Source: Collinsella sp. (GTDB lineage Bacteria > Actinomycetota > Coriobacteriia > Coriobacteriales > Coriobacteriaceae). Taken from it: a DNA stretch of 50,103 bases. This document shows, in pieces, positions 24,743 to 32,926 of the stretch. The stretch lies in contig DXZW01000029.1 in NCBI GenBank assembly GCA_019419455.1, positions 1 to 50,103 of the forward strand. The letters are read 5' to 3'. The translations under genes and the position numbers were made by a program. Below the pieces are notes generated by a model. It did not search any database and was not told the DNA's origin. It worked only from the letters and a program-made list of their open reading frames with translations. The first letter of the stretch is position 1. Each line of letters opens with the position of its first letter.

Positions 24743-25999
24743 CTAGGCGGACTTCTTCTTGCTGTCGGAGACCATCATGTAGACGGTGAGTACGACGGCG
24801 ATGGCGGCGATCACGATGGCGCCGTAGAAGGACTGCTGGTAGGCGGCGCTGCCGGCCTCGGCGTGATACAGCACGGCGGTGATGGGCTGGCTGATCCAGG
24901 TAGAAGCGGCGTAGCCCAAAAACATGATGCCGTAGTTGACGCCGATGTTGCTGGTGCCAAAGGCGCCACCGGTGAGCGGCGGGTAGATGACGAGCAGGGC
25001 GCCAAAGCTAAAGCCGAGCAGGGCGAGCGCCACAAAGAACATGCTCTGCGTAAAGCTCATCGACATGATGACGAGCGCGACGATGGTGACGACAAGGCTG
25101 ATGAGCAGCGACTTGTAGGCGCCGAGCTTGTCGATGATCTGGCCAAAGGACAGGCGACCGACCAGGTTGGCGCAGGTGTTGACGGAAACCACCACACCGC
25201 CGAGGGCGACGGCTGCGGCGCTCGTGGGGTCGGCGAAGAGCTGGACGGCGGCGATGGAGGCAACCTTGCCCACGAGCAGGGTGCCCGCAGTGGCGGCGCA
25301 GGCGAAGGTGACGATGAGGACCCAGAAGCGCGGGGTCTTGACCATCTCGCCCGGGGTGAGGTCGCCGAAGGTGCCGGCATGTGCGCCACCCTTGGGGGCC
25401 TCGAAGCCCTCGGGCAGCCAACCGGCCTCGGGGGCCTTCAGGAACAGGGCGGAGGCGGCGATCATCACAAAGAAGATAACGCCGAGCGCCTTAAGGGCGC
25501 CAAAGATTCCCAGGCTTGGGATGAGCAGCGAGGCGAGCACCGGGGACAGCACGGCGGGGCCGGCGGTCGAAGCGGCCAGGGTGATGCCGGAGGCAAGGCC
25601 CTTCTTGTCGATGAACCACTTTTGACCCGTGGTGAGCGCGGGGTTGTAGCCAAGGCCGTTGCCGATGGCGGCGACGAGCGAGAACCACAGGTAGAACTGC
25701 CACGGCTCGGTGACGGTGCCGGACATGAACCATCCCAGGCCGTAGCATACGGCGGCGGCGATCACGACGTTGCGGGGGCCGATCTTATCGGAGATGCGCC
25801 CGGCGAAGATGCCCGTCACGGCCATGATGGTCTGAAAGACCGGGAAAGCCCAGGTAAGGGCGCTGGACCACTCGGGGTAGACGGCGAGCAGGTTCTTGCT
25901 CACGACGGAATACAGCGCGATGGAGCTGATGAAGAACATAGTGACGCACGCGGCGGAAAGCACGACGGCGCGACCCTTGTTGGAGTTGGTGGAAGCCAT
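24743..25999 (-). CDS. MFS transporter, OFA (oxalate/formate antiporter)-like
   Basis: A 418-residue carrier with about 12 membrane helices. The N-half has FAGRISDKIGPRNVV (the MFS loop motif) and GLGYNPALTTGQKWFIDKKG, and continues GLASGITLAASTAGPAVLSP, both characteristic of the OFA group that exchanges organic acids. It sits between SDR and dehydrogenase genes, so it probably imports the organic acid or sugar acid that these enzymes process. Start ATG 25999 has AAAGAG upstream. The exact substrate cannot be read from sequence. Confidence 0.85.
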   Translation of the reverse strand: MASTNSNKGRAVVLSAACVTMFFISSIALYSVVSKNLLAVYPEWSSALTWAFPVFQTIMAVTGIFAGRISDKIGPRNVVIAAAVCYGLGWFMSGTVTEPWQFYLWFSLVAAIGNGLGYNPALTTGQKWFIDKKGLASGITLAASTAGPAVLSPVLASLLIPSLGIFGALKALGVIFFVMIAASALFLKAPEAGWLPEGFEAPKGGAHAGTFGDLTPGEMVKTPRFWVLIVTFACAATAGTLLVGKVASIAAVQLFADPTSAAAVALGGVVVSVNTCANLVGRLSFGQIIDKLGAYKSLLISLVVTIVALVIMSMSFTQSMFFVALALLGFSFGALLVIYPPLTGGAFGTSNIGVNYGIMFLGYAASTWISQPITAVLYHAEAGSAAYQQSFYGAIVIAAIAVVLTVYMMVSDSKKKSA

Positions 26000-26065
26000 T
26001 GGACTCTTTCTAATCGATGCGGGGGAGGGGCGGACACGTCCGCGGGGCCTCCCTGTCAGGCTGGT

Positions 26066-26947
26066 TTACTGGTCGGTCGGCTTTGCGACGCCGGACTCAT
26101 CGGACCAGAGCTCGACACCCTTGTTCTTAAGGTAGTTGTCGGCATAGGCGCGACGGCCGCCGGGCTTGGCGGTGAGGTCGCCCATCATATTGGAGAAGCC
26201 GCCATCGACCTTGATGGCGTCGCCGGTGGTAAAGTCCGAGCGCTTGGACGCCAGGAACATGACGGCGTTGGCGATATCGCTGACCTCGCCGATGCGGCGC
26301 GTGGCGATCAGGCGGCTGCGGCTCTTCTCGACCTCGGGGTCGGCGTAAAAGCTCGCCGACATGGGGGTCTTGACAAAGCAGGGCTCGACGCAGTTGGAGC
26401 GCACGCCGTAGGGGCCCCACTCGGCGGCGAGCATCTTGGACATCATGTTGACGCCGGCCTTGGTGGAGCTGTACACACCCGAGAACGTCTCGGGGGAGTG
26501 GCTGGCAACGGTCGAGATGTGCACCAGGCGGCCCTGGCCGGCCTTGATCATCTCGCGACCAAAGCGCTGCGAGGTGATGAAGTAACCGGTGAGGTTGACG
26601 TTGAGCACCTGCTCCCAGTCGCTTAGCGGCAGGTCCTCCATGGCGGCGAAGCGCAGGATGCCGGCGGTGTTGACGAGAACATCGACGCGGCCGAAGTCGG
26701 CGATGGTGGCATCGACGGCGGCCTGGACCTCGGCCTCGTCGGTGGCGTTCATCTTGTAACCCTCGGCGTGGATGCCAAACTCGGCAGCGAGGTCGGCGGC
26801 AGCGGCCTTGACCTTCTCCTCGTTCAGATCGAGCAGGACAACGTTGGCGCCGTTGCGGGCGAACTCGCGGCAGATCTCGACGCCCATGCCGCCGAGCGCG
26901 CCGGTCACAGCGCAGACATCGCCCTCGAGCTTAAGCCAGTTGCTCAT
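26066..26947 (-). CDS. Short-chain dehydrogenase/reductase
   Basis: A 293-residue classical SDR. Nucleotide-binding glycines are TGALGGMG (residues about 16-23), the NNAG position reads NTAG, and the catalytic set is Ser in STVAS, Tyr and Lys in YSSTKAG. An acidic residue at the end of strand 2 (LLDLNEEK) suggests preference for NAD(H). The C-terminal tail after DGGFSNMMG is about 45 residues longer than in minimal SDRs. It is the first gene of the leftward operon and is divergent from the LysR gene. Function is some alcohol or hydroxyacid oxidation; bile-acid activity is possible in this genus but nothing specific supports it. Confidence 0.88.
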   Translation of the reverse strand: MSNWLKLEGDVCAVTGALGGMGVEICREFARNGANVVLLDLNEEKVKAAAADLAAEFGIHAEGYKMNATDEAEVQAAVDATIADFGRVDVLVNTAGILRFAAMEDLPLSDWEQVLNVNLTGYFITSQRFGREMIKAGQGRLVHISTVASHSPETFSGVYSSTKAGVNMMSKMLAAEWGPYGVRSNCVEPCFVKTPMSASFYADPEVEKSRSRLIATRRIGEVSDIANAVMFLASKRSDFTTGDAIKVDGGFSNMMGDLTAKPGGRRAYADNYLKNKGVELWSDESGVAKPTDQ

Positions 26948-27090
26948 AGGAACTTCCCTTCTTGTGCCTCCCTGTGGGCCGCTCCCATTACTCGACCCAC
27001 GTGGTTTTCGCTGGTTATCGTATGCTTTACATTTGCGCAGGTGAATTGCATATTTGTTAGAATGGCGTTAACCGTAGGTTTACACTGTAC

Positions 27091-27109
27091 ATTGAGGTTT
27101 GTTCTCAAT
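27091..27109. promoter_or_regulatory. Probable LysR operator in divergent promoter
   Basis: ATTGAGGTTTGTTCTCAAT is a perfect inverted repeat (6-bp arms, 7-nt spacer) of the T-N11-A type bound by LysR proteins. It lies 72 nt before the LysR start and 144 nt before the SDR start, in the 233-bp divergent gap. Confidence 0.6.
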
Positions 27110-27180
27110 TGAGCTCGTGATCTGCGAAAACGACCCCCTGCGGTGCTGTGGGCCCGCGCGTGCGAAAACGGGAGATTGAC

Positions 27181-28059
27181 GTGTACGATCGACGACTCGA
27201 GGCCATAACGGCCGCCGCGGAGCTGGGAAGCTTCTCGCGCGCGGCGGCAAAACTGCGGGTGTCGACCCCGGCGCTCGTCAAACAGGTGTCGGGGTTCGAG
27301 GCCGAGTTTGGCATCACGCTGTTCGAGCGGTCGCACTCGGGCGTCAAGGTGACGCCGGCGGGGGCGCTGCTGGTGGACGATGCGCGCTCGATCATGCGCC
27401 AGTCTGAGGACGCACTGCGTCGTGCCCGGCGCGCGGCGGGCGATGGCGGTGCGGTGCGCCTGGGCGTGTCGATGATGTGCCCGGGGCGCCAGACGCTGTC
27501 GATGTGGACGGGCGTGCACGAGCTGGAGCCATCGCTGCGCTTCGAAATTGTCCCAGTGAGTGACCTCTATGACGAGCGCGAATCCGTTATGCGCAGTCTG
27601 GGTCGCGAGGTGGATGTGGTGCAGTCGAGTTTTTCGACTCCGCGTTGGGGCGACGCCTGCCAAAAACTCCGTATCGTCAACGTGCCGTTTTATATCGACG
27701 TGCTCCGCACAAGCCGGCTCGCGCGCAAGACGCGCATTACGGTTGCCGACCTGGAGGGCATGCGCTTGCGCGTGCTTCGTCACGGTAACGACGCCATGGA
27801 CAGCCTTCGTATCGACCTTTTGGCCGACGGCGGCGTGGACGTGATCGACGTGGACAGCTTTGACTTTGCGCTCTTTAACGATGCGGAGGAAAAGGGTGAC
27901 GCGGTGCTCACTTGCGGGGCGTGGTCGGGCGTGCACCCGGCCTTTGTGGGCGTGCCGTTCCTATGTGGCCGCGAGGTGCCGGTCTTCTTGCACTACCCGC
28001 TCGAGCCCACCCTCCAAGTACAAAAATTCGTCAACGCCATGGCCCAACTCCTCAAGTAG
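27181..28059 (+). CDS. LysR-family transcriptional regulator
   Basis: About 292 residues. The winged helix-turn-helix (residues about 4-60) has AAELGSFSRAAAKLRVSTPALVKQV and FERSHSGVKVTPAG. The rest is a periplasmic-binding-like effector domain. I set the start at GTG 27181, which has GGGAG 6 nt upstream and gives the usual LysR N-terminus; the frame extends to 27148 without such a site. Being divergent from the SDR-MFS-dehydrogenase operon with a LysR-type box between, it probably controls that operon in response to its substrate. Confidence 0.88.
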   Translation: MYDRRLEAITAAAELGSFSRAAAKLRVSTPALVKQVSGFEAEFGITLFERSHSGVKVTPAGALLVDDARSIMRQSEDALRRARRAAGDGGAVRLGVSMMCPGRQTLSMWTGVHELEPSLRFEIVPVSDLYDERESVMRSLGREVDVVQSSFSTPRWGDACQKLRIVNVPFYIDVLRTSRLARKTRITVADLEGMRLRVLRHGNDAMDSLRIDLLADGGVDVIDVDSFDFALFNDAEEKGDAVLTCGAWSGVHPAFVGVPFLCGREVPVFLHYPLEPTLQVQKFVNAMAQLLK

Positions 28060-28075
28060 CTCATTTGGCGCGGGT

Positions 28076-28179
28076 AGTCTTTTTGGGACGGGGCTTTTTT
28101 AGCTACCCAATCTGGTGCCGTCGAAGCATGACGCCGTATTTGGCACAGGGTAGCTAAAAAGCCCCGTCCCAAAAAGACT
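28076..28179. repeat. Large palindrome with 32-bp arms
   Basis: 28076-28108 and 28148-28179 pair throughout except for one extra T. The interior has a GTGCC/GGCAC pair. It follows the LysR stop by 16 nt. T- and A-rich runs on both sides of the stem would allow termination on either strand. This and the next two features fill the 318-bp convergent gap 28060-28377. Confidence 0.8.
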
Positions 28180-28187
28180 AACAAAAC

Positions 28188-28215
28188 GAGGCCCTGGCCA
28201 AACGGCCAGGGCCTC
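28188..28215. terminator. Short strong hairpin, bidirectional terminator
   Basis: GAGGCCCTGGCC and GGCCAGGGCCTC are perfect 12-bp arms around AAAC. The minus-strand exit reads GTTTTGTT and the plus-strand exit ACTAACTTTATT, so it can serve both convergent genes. Confidence 0.8.
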
Positions 28216-28256
28216 ACTAACTTTATTCCGTTCTAAATGACGGGTTGATTGCGCGC

Positions 28257-28364
28257 AGGAGGGTGCCCCGGGGCGGCGGGGTATTTCCTCCGCGCGCAGT
28301 TTCGCAGCGAAGCGAGAATGTTTGAGCACGGAGGAATTACCCCGACGCCCCGGGGAACCCTCCG
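28257..28364. repeat. Large palindrome with 34-bp arms
   Basis: 28258-28292 and 28329-28363 match with 3 mismatches; blocks CCCCGGGGCG and TTCCTCCG are identical in both arms after reversal. It lies just beyond the 3' end of the exporter operon. Confidence 0.75.
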
Positions 28365-28377
28365 TCAGTAACCGTTC

Positions 28378-30297
28378 CTACTCCAGCTCAAACGCTCCCG
28401 TGTACAGCTGGTAGTAATATCCGCGCTTGGCGATTAGCTCGTCGTGGTTGCCGCGCTCGATGATGCGGCCGTGATCCAGGCAGATGATCGCGTCGGAGTT
28501 GCGCACGGTGGAGAGGCGGTGCGCGATGACAAACGTCGTGCGGCCCTCCATGAGCTTGTCCATGCCCTCCTGCACGATGGCCTCGGTGCGGGTATCGATG
28601 CTCGACGTGGCCTCGTCCAGAATCATTGCCGGCGGATCGGCGACGGCAGCGCGGGCGATTGAGATCAGCTGGCGCTGGCCCTGCGACAGCTGGGCGCCGT
28701 TGCCGGTGAGCATGGTGTCATAGTCGTCGGGCAGGCGGGTGATAAAGTCGTCGGCGCCGGCGAGCTTTGCCGCCGCGATGCACTCCTCGTCGGTGGCGCT
28801 CAGGTTGCCGTAGCGGATGTTGTCCATCACGGTGCCAGTGAACAGGTTCACGTCCTGCAGCACCACGCCCAGCGAGCGGCGTAGATCGGCCTTGCGAATC
28901 TTGTTGACGTTGATGCCGTCATAGCGGATCTTGCCGTCGGCAATATCGTAGAAGCGGTTGATGAGGTTGGTGATGGTCGTCTTGCCGGCACCGGTGGCAC
29001 CGACAAACGCGACCTTCTGGCCTGGCTTGGCAAACACGGACACGCCGTGCAGCACCTCGTGGTCGGGCGTGTAGCCAAAGTCGACGTTGTCCATGACCAG
29101 GTCGCCGCGCAGCGGTACGTACTCGATCTCGCCGGTCGCGCGGTGTGGGTGTTTCCATGCCCACATGCCGGTGTGGTGGTCAGCCTCCTCGAACTCCCAA
29201 GTCTCGGGGTTCACCTGCGCGTTGACGAGCGTCACGTAGCCCTCGTCGGCCTCGGGCTCCTCGTCGATGAGCTCAAAGATGCGGTCGGCGCCGGCAAGGC
29301 CCATGACCACGGCGTTGATCTGCTGCGAGATCTGGCCGATCTGTCCGCAGAACTGCTTGGTCATGTTGAGGAACGGCACTACGACGGCGATGGACAGCGC
29401 CATGCCCGAGATGCTCAGGTTGGGCACGCCCAGCGCTAGGAAAATGCCGCCCGCCAGTGCGACCAGCACGTAGAGCAGGTTGCCCAGGTTCATAAGGATG
29501 GGCATGAGGATGTTGGCGTACATGTTGGCCTTCTGCGAGACCTCGAAGAGCTTTTCGTTGCGCTCGTCAAAATCGGCCTCGGCGGCAGACTCGTGGCAGA
29601 ATGCCTTGACGACCTTCTGGCCGTTCATGACTTCCTCGATATGACCCTCGACCACGCCGAGCTCGGTTTGCTGCGCAATGAAGAAGCGCGCGGAGTTGGA
29701 GCCGAGCAGCTTGGTCATAAAGGTCATAAAGGCGACGCCGGCGATGATGACCAGGCACATCCACACGCTGTAGTACAGCATGATAAAGAACACCGTGACG
29801 ATGATGATGATCGTCATGAGCAGGTTGGGCAGCGACTGGCTGATCATCTGACGCAGCGTGTCGATGTCGTTGGTGTAGTGGCTCATGATATCGCCGCGCT
29901 GGTGCGTGTCGAAGTAGCGGATCGGCAGGTCCTGCATGCGGTTGAACATCATCTCGCGCAGCTTCTCCAGCGAGCCCTGCGTGACGATGGCCATGGCGCG
30001 GTTCCAGAAGAGCGAGGACAGGACACCGACGCCGTAGATGCAGGCGAGGGTGGTTACGAGCTGTGCGATCTTGGGCTGCGCGGCTTCCCAATCGCCCGAC
30101 TGCCACGATTCGCTAATAATTTGCAGGGCGCTCTGAAGGAAGGTCGCGCCGATGGAGTTGATGATGGCGCAGAGCACCACGCCGGCGACGACAAGGGGCA
30201 AAAGCACGGGATAGAAGCCAAAGAGCGTCTTGATGAGGCGCGACATGGTGCCGCCCTTACGGTTGAGCGCGCGCTCGGCGGTCGTTGCCTTACTCAT
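28378..30297 (-). CDS. ABC exporter half-transporter, catalytically complete subunit
   Basis: About 639 residues: six-helix exporter membrane domain (about 25-340) then an ATPase domain. Walker A is GATGAGKTT, signature LSQGQRQLIS, Walker B MILDEATSS with the catalytic Glu, and the switch His is present in VIAHRLSTV. A 40-residue insert (about 410-450, rich in Glu and His) precedes the ATPase core. Start ATG 30297 lies within the last 8 nt of the upstream half-transporter gene and has GGAGG nearby, so the two are translationally coupled. Together they form a heterodimeric exporter, probably for drugs, lipids or peptides. Confidence 0.9.
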   Translation of the reverse strand: MSKATTAERALNRKGGTMSRLIKTLFGFYPVLLPLVVAGVVLCAIINSIGATFLQSALQIISESWQSGDWEAAQPKIAQLVTTLACIYGVGVLSSLFWNRAMAIVTQGSLEKLREMMFNRMQDLPIRYFDTHQRGDIMSHYTNDIDTLRQMISQSLPNLLMTIIIIVTVFFIMLYYSVWMCLVIIAGVAFMTFMTKLLGSNSARFFIAQQTELGVVEGHIEEVMNGQKVVKAFCHESAAEADFDERNEKLFEVSQKANMYANILMPILMNLGNLLYVLVALAGGIFLALGVPNLSISGMALSIAVVVPFLNMTKQFCGQIGQISQQINAVVMGLAGADRIFELIDEEPEADEGYVTLVNAQVNPETWEFEEADHHTGMWAWKHPHRATGEIEYVPLRGDLVMDNVDFGYTPDHEVLHGVSVFAKPGQKVAFVGATGAGKTTITNLINRFYDIADGKIRYDGINVNKIRKADLRRSLGVVLQDVNLFTGTVMDNIRYGNLSATDEECIAAAKLAGADDFITRLPDDYDTMLTGNGAQLSQGQRQLISIARAAVADPPAMILDEATSSIDTRTEAIVQEGMDKLMEGRTTFVIAHRLSTVRNSDAIICLDHGRIIERGNHDELIAKRGYYYQLYTGAFELE

Positions 30298-32104
30298 GTG
30301 CCTCGCCTCCTTCCTGGGTCTGAGCTTGCGTTGCGGATGCCTCGGTGTCGGCCTCGACGGCCCCTTCGCCCTCGGCAGACATCTTGTTTTGCGAGGTAAA
30401 GGTCTCGCGGTAGATCTCGCTCGTCTTGAGTAGCTCGTCATGGTTGCCGATCTGCGCGATACGGCCGCCCTCCATGACGATGATGCGGTCTGCGTCCTGC
30501 ACGGAGCTGATGCGCTGGGCGATGATGAGCTTGGTCGTGTTGGGCAGATAGCTTGCCAGCCCTGTGCGGATCTTGGCGTCGGTCTTGGTGTCGACGGCGC
30601 TGGTGGAGTCGTCCAGGATCAAGATCTTGGGGCGACGCAGCAGGGCACGCGCAATGCACAGGCGCTGCTTCTGACCGCCGGAAACATTGGAGCCGCCCTG
30701 CTCGATCCAGGTGTCGTAGCCCTTGGGGAAGCCGTCGACAAACTCGTCGGCGCAGGCCAGATGTGCGGCCTCGCGGACTTCCTCGTCGGTGGCGTTCGGG
30801 TCGCCCCAACGCAGATTCTCGGCGATGGTGCCGCTAAACAGCACGTTTTTCTGCAGCACCATGGCGACCTGGTGACGCAGCGCGTCCAGGTCGTAGTCGC
30901 GCACGTCCACGCCGCCCACGCGTACAGCGCCTTCGGTGGTGTCGTACAGGCGGGCGATGAGGTTGACGAGCGTGGACTTGGCCGAGCCGGTGCCGCCGAT
31001 GATGCCGATGGTCTCGCCGCTCGTAATGTGCAGGTCGATATCGTCGAGCGCCTGGCGCTTCGCATGCTTGGAATACTTAAAGCTCACGTGGTCAAAGTCG
31101 ATGGAACCGTCGGCAACCTCGAGCACGGGCTCGGCGGGATCGGCGATCGTGGGCTCGGCGGCCAGCACCTCGGCAATGCGGTGTGCCGATTCGTCGGCCA
31201 TGGTCACCATGACAAAGATCATCGACAGCTGCATCAGGCTCATGAGAATCTGGAAACCATAGGTAAAGGTCGAGGAGAGCTGGCCCACGTCGAACAGCGT
31301 GCCCTGGCTCGTGATGATGAGCTTGGAGCCCAGGTAGATGATGACGACAAACGCGCCGTTGACGCAGATGTTCATCATGGGGTTGTTAAAGGCGAGCAGC
31401 TTCTCGGCGCGGGTGAAGTCCATCTGGACGTCGCGCGCGGCGGTCGCGAACTTCTCCTTCTCAAAGTCTTCGCGCACATAGCTCTTGACCACGCGCATGC
31501 CGGTGACGTTTTCCTCGACGGACTCGTTAAGGGCATCGTACTTGTGGAACACGCGCGAGAAGATGGGGCGCACCTTAAAGATGATAAAGAACAGTCCAAA
31601 GCCCAGCAGCGGAATGATGACCAGGTAGACCATGGCGACGCTGCCGCCCATGATAAACGCCATGGTAAAGGCGAAGATCAATACCAGCGGCGCGCGCACG
31701 GCGATACGGATGATCATCATAAAGGCCTGCTGCACGTTGTTGATATCGGTGGTCAGGCGCGTGACGAGCGAGGAGCTCGAGAACTCATCGATGTTGGCAA
31801 AGCTGAACGTCTGGATCTTGTAGAACAGGTCGTGACGCAGGTTCTTGGCGAACCCGCAGCTCGCATGGCTGCAGGTGACGCCGGCCGCGGCGCCAAAAGC
31901 AAGCGACGTCAGCGCGATGAGCACCAAAAAGCCTGCGGTGGGAAGCATCTCGGCTACGGTGGCGCCGTCTTTGATGGCGTCGATCAGGTTGGCGGTGATA
32001 AATGGAATCAGCATCTCGCAGAGCACCTCGCCAAGCACGAGCAACGGCGTGGCAACGGTGACTTTCATATAGTCGCGGATGCTGCCCATGAGGGTTTTAA
32101 TCAT
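30290..32104 (-). CDS. ABC exporter half-transporter with degenerate ATP site
   Basis: A 604-residue partner subunit. Residues about 10-320 are the membrane domain; the ATPase domain has Walker A GGTGSAKSTL, signature VSGGQKQRL, Walker B ILDDSTSAVD with Asp where the catalytic Glu should be, and Gln instead of the switch His (IIAQRISSV). Such an impaired site paired with a normal one is typical of heterodimeric exporters of the TM287/288, LmrCD type. Its start overlaps the MarR gene by 8 nt and its stop overlaps the second subunit by 8 nt. The C-terminus has an acidic tail (EGEGAVEADTEASAT). Confidence 0.9.
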   Translation of the reverse strand: MIKTLMGSIRDYMKVTVATPLLVLGEVLCEMLIPFITANLIDAIKDGATVAEMLPTAGFLVLIALTSLAFGAAAGVTCSHASCGFAKNLRHDLFYKIQTFSFANIDEFSSSSLVTRLTTDINNVQQAFMMIIRIAVRAPLVLIFAFTMAFIMGGSVAMVYLVIIPLLGFGLFFIIFKVRPIFSRVFHKYDALNESVEENVTGMRVVKSYVREDFEKEKFATAARDVQMDFTRAEKLLAFNNPMMNICVNGAFVVIIYLGSKLIITSQGTLFDVGQLSSTFTYGFQILMSLMQLSMIFVMVTMADESAHRIAEVLAAEPTIADPAEPVLEVADGSIDFDHVSFKYSKHAKRQALDDIDLHITSGETIGIIGGTGSAKSTLVNLIARLYDTTEGAVRVGGVDVRDYDLDALRHQVAMVLQKNVLFSGTIAENLRWGDPNATDEEVREAAHLACADEFVDGFPKGYDTWIEQGGSNVSGGQKQRLCIARALLRRPKILILDDSTSAVDTKTDAKIRTGLASYLPNTTKLIIAQRISSVQDADRIIVMEGGRIAQIGNHDELLKTSEIYRETFTSQNKMSAEGEGAVEADTEASATQAQTQEGGEAHE

Positions 32105-32600
32105 CCAGTTCCTCCCAGGTTACGCGGATTTTATCGAGCATTTCGGCGAGGTCCTCGCGCTCGTCATGGGTGAGCGCGCTAAAGGCCTGCTCTCTAAAGC
32201 GAATGCGGGCCGCCTGGTCGATGCGGGCGTTTTCCCGGCCGGTTTCGGTCAGGCGAATGGTGAGCTGCCGTCGGTCCTTGGGGTTACGGCTGCGCTCGAT
32301 GAGGCCGTTGAGCTCGAGCTTGGACAGGATCTCGGAAAGCGACCCCGGCTTGAGGTCAAAGTGCATGCCGAGTTCCTGCTGCGACATCTCGCCGCCGGGT
32401 TGCTTGGCCAGCAGGCAGATGATGGGCGCCTTGCCGGACACGCCTCCGCCATGAAAATGCATGTAATGGCCGCAAAAGCCCAGGCCGCTCAGGATGCGCT
32501 TGGCGAGTTTGTCTTCGGCGCTGACCGCTTCGGGTATGTCTACCGGTTGCGACGGGTCACCGCCGGGCTCATGCGGAAGGACGAGTGGTTCAACACACAT
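32097..32600 (-). CDS. MarR-family regulator of the exporter operon
   Basis: A 167-residue winged-helix regulator: GGEMSQQELGMHFDLKPGSLSEILSKLELNGLIERSRNPKDRRQLTIRLTETG-like order gives helix-turn-helix and wing at residues about 70-125 (for example LSEILSKLELNGLIERS). It ends overlapping the first ABC gene by 8 nt, so the operon is regulator plus exporter. AAGGAG lies 12 nt upstream of ATG 32600. A His-rich stretch GHYMHFHGGG near residue 45 is notable. Autoregulation through the inverted repeat at 32622 is likely by analogy with other MarR-exporter operons. Confidence 0.88.
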   Translation of the reverse strand: MCVEPLVLPHEPGGDPSQPVDIPEAVSAEDKLAKRILSGLGFCGHYMHFHGGGVSGKAPIICLLAKQPGGEMSQQELGMHFDLKPGSLSEILSKLELNGLIERSRNPKDRRQLTIRLTETGRENARIDQAARIRFREQAFSALTHDEREDLAEMLDKIRVTWEELDD

Positions 32601-32621
32601 ATCTAAGCTTCGCTCCTTTCT

Positions 32622-32657
32622 TTAGTTAGGTAGTTGAATTGTTTTGTGCCTAACCAA
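32622..32657. promoter_or_regulatory. Candidate MarR operator
   Basis: TTAGTTAGG (32622-32630) and CCTAACCAA (32649-32657) form an inverted repeat with one mismatch, 22 nt upstream of the MarR start codon. The A/T-rich spacer could hold the promoter. Confidence 0.5.
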
Positions 32658-32708
32658 TTTAGGAGCACGGTAAATAAATGTCAAGGTACCAAACTTATTA
32701 TGTTCGAG

Positions 32709-32795
32709 CGGCACTTAGGGACGTTCCTTATGTGCCGGCATTTGGGGACACTCCTTGTGTCGACTAGTCATTTAAGAACGTCCCCAACGACTAAC
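32709..32795. repeat. Dispersed palindrome pair (GGGGACGTTCTTAA family)
   Basis: A first small hairpin (GGCAC ... GTGCC around GGGACGTTCC) is followed by GGGGAC ... GTCCCC (32744-32785) centred on GACTAGTC. The reverse complement of its right part matches 48881-48916 with only four C/T differences. The rest of the 326-bp gap 32601-32926 has no gene; the pdxY promoter must lie in 32796-32910. Confidence 0.75.
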
Positions 32796-32926
32796 TTCCT
32801 CCTTCCCGTAACCTTTCCGCAACAATTCGTCCTCTGCGGTGCCAGCGCCCGTTCACAACGTCCCCTGCGCTACACTTAGTCGCACTGTGGCGCTGCCGCG
32901 CCGCGCCCGAAACAAGGGAGACCCTC

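Noticed and set aside
24128..26626. Plus-strand open frame of 832 codons across the dehydrogenase operon
   Set aside because: It runs antisense through three well-recognised genes and is rich in Gly, Asp and His without domain motifs.
26066..26947. Bile-acid hydroxysteroid dehydrogenase
   Set aside because: The genus is known for such enzymes, but this SDR has no feature specific to them, and its operon with an OFA-type carrier and a Gfo/Idh/MocA dehydrogenase points to an organic or sugar acid.
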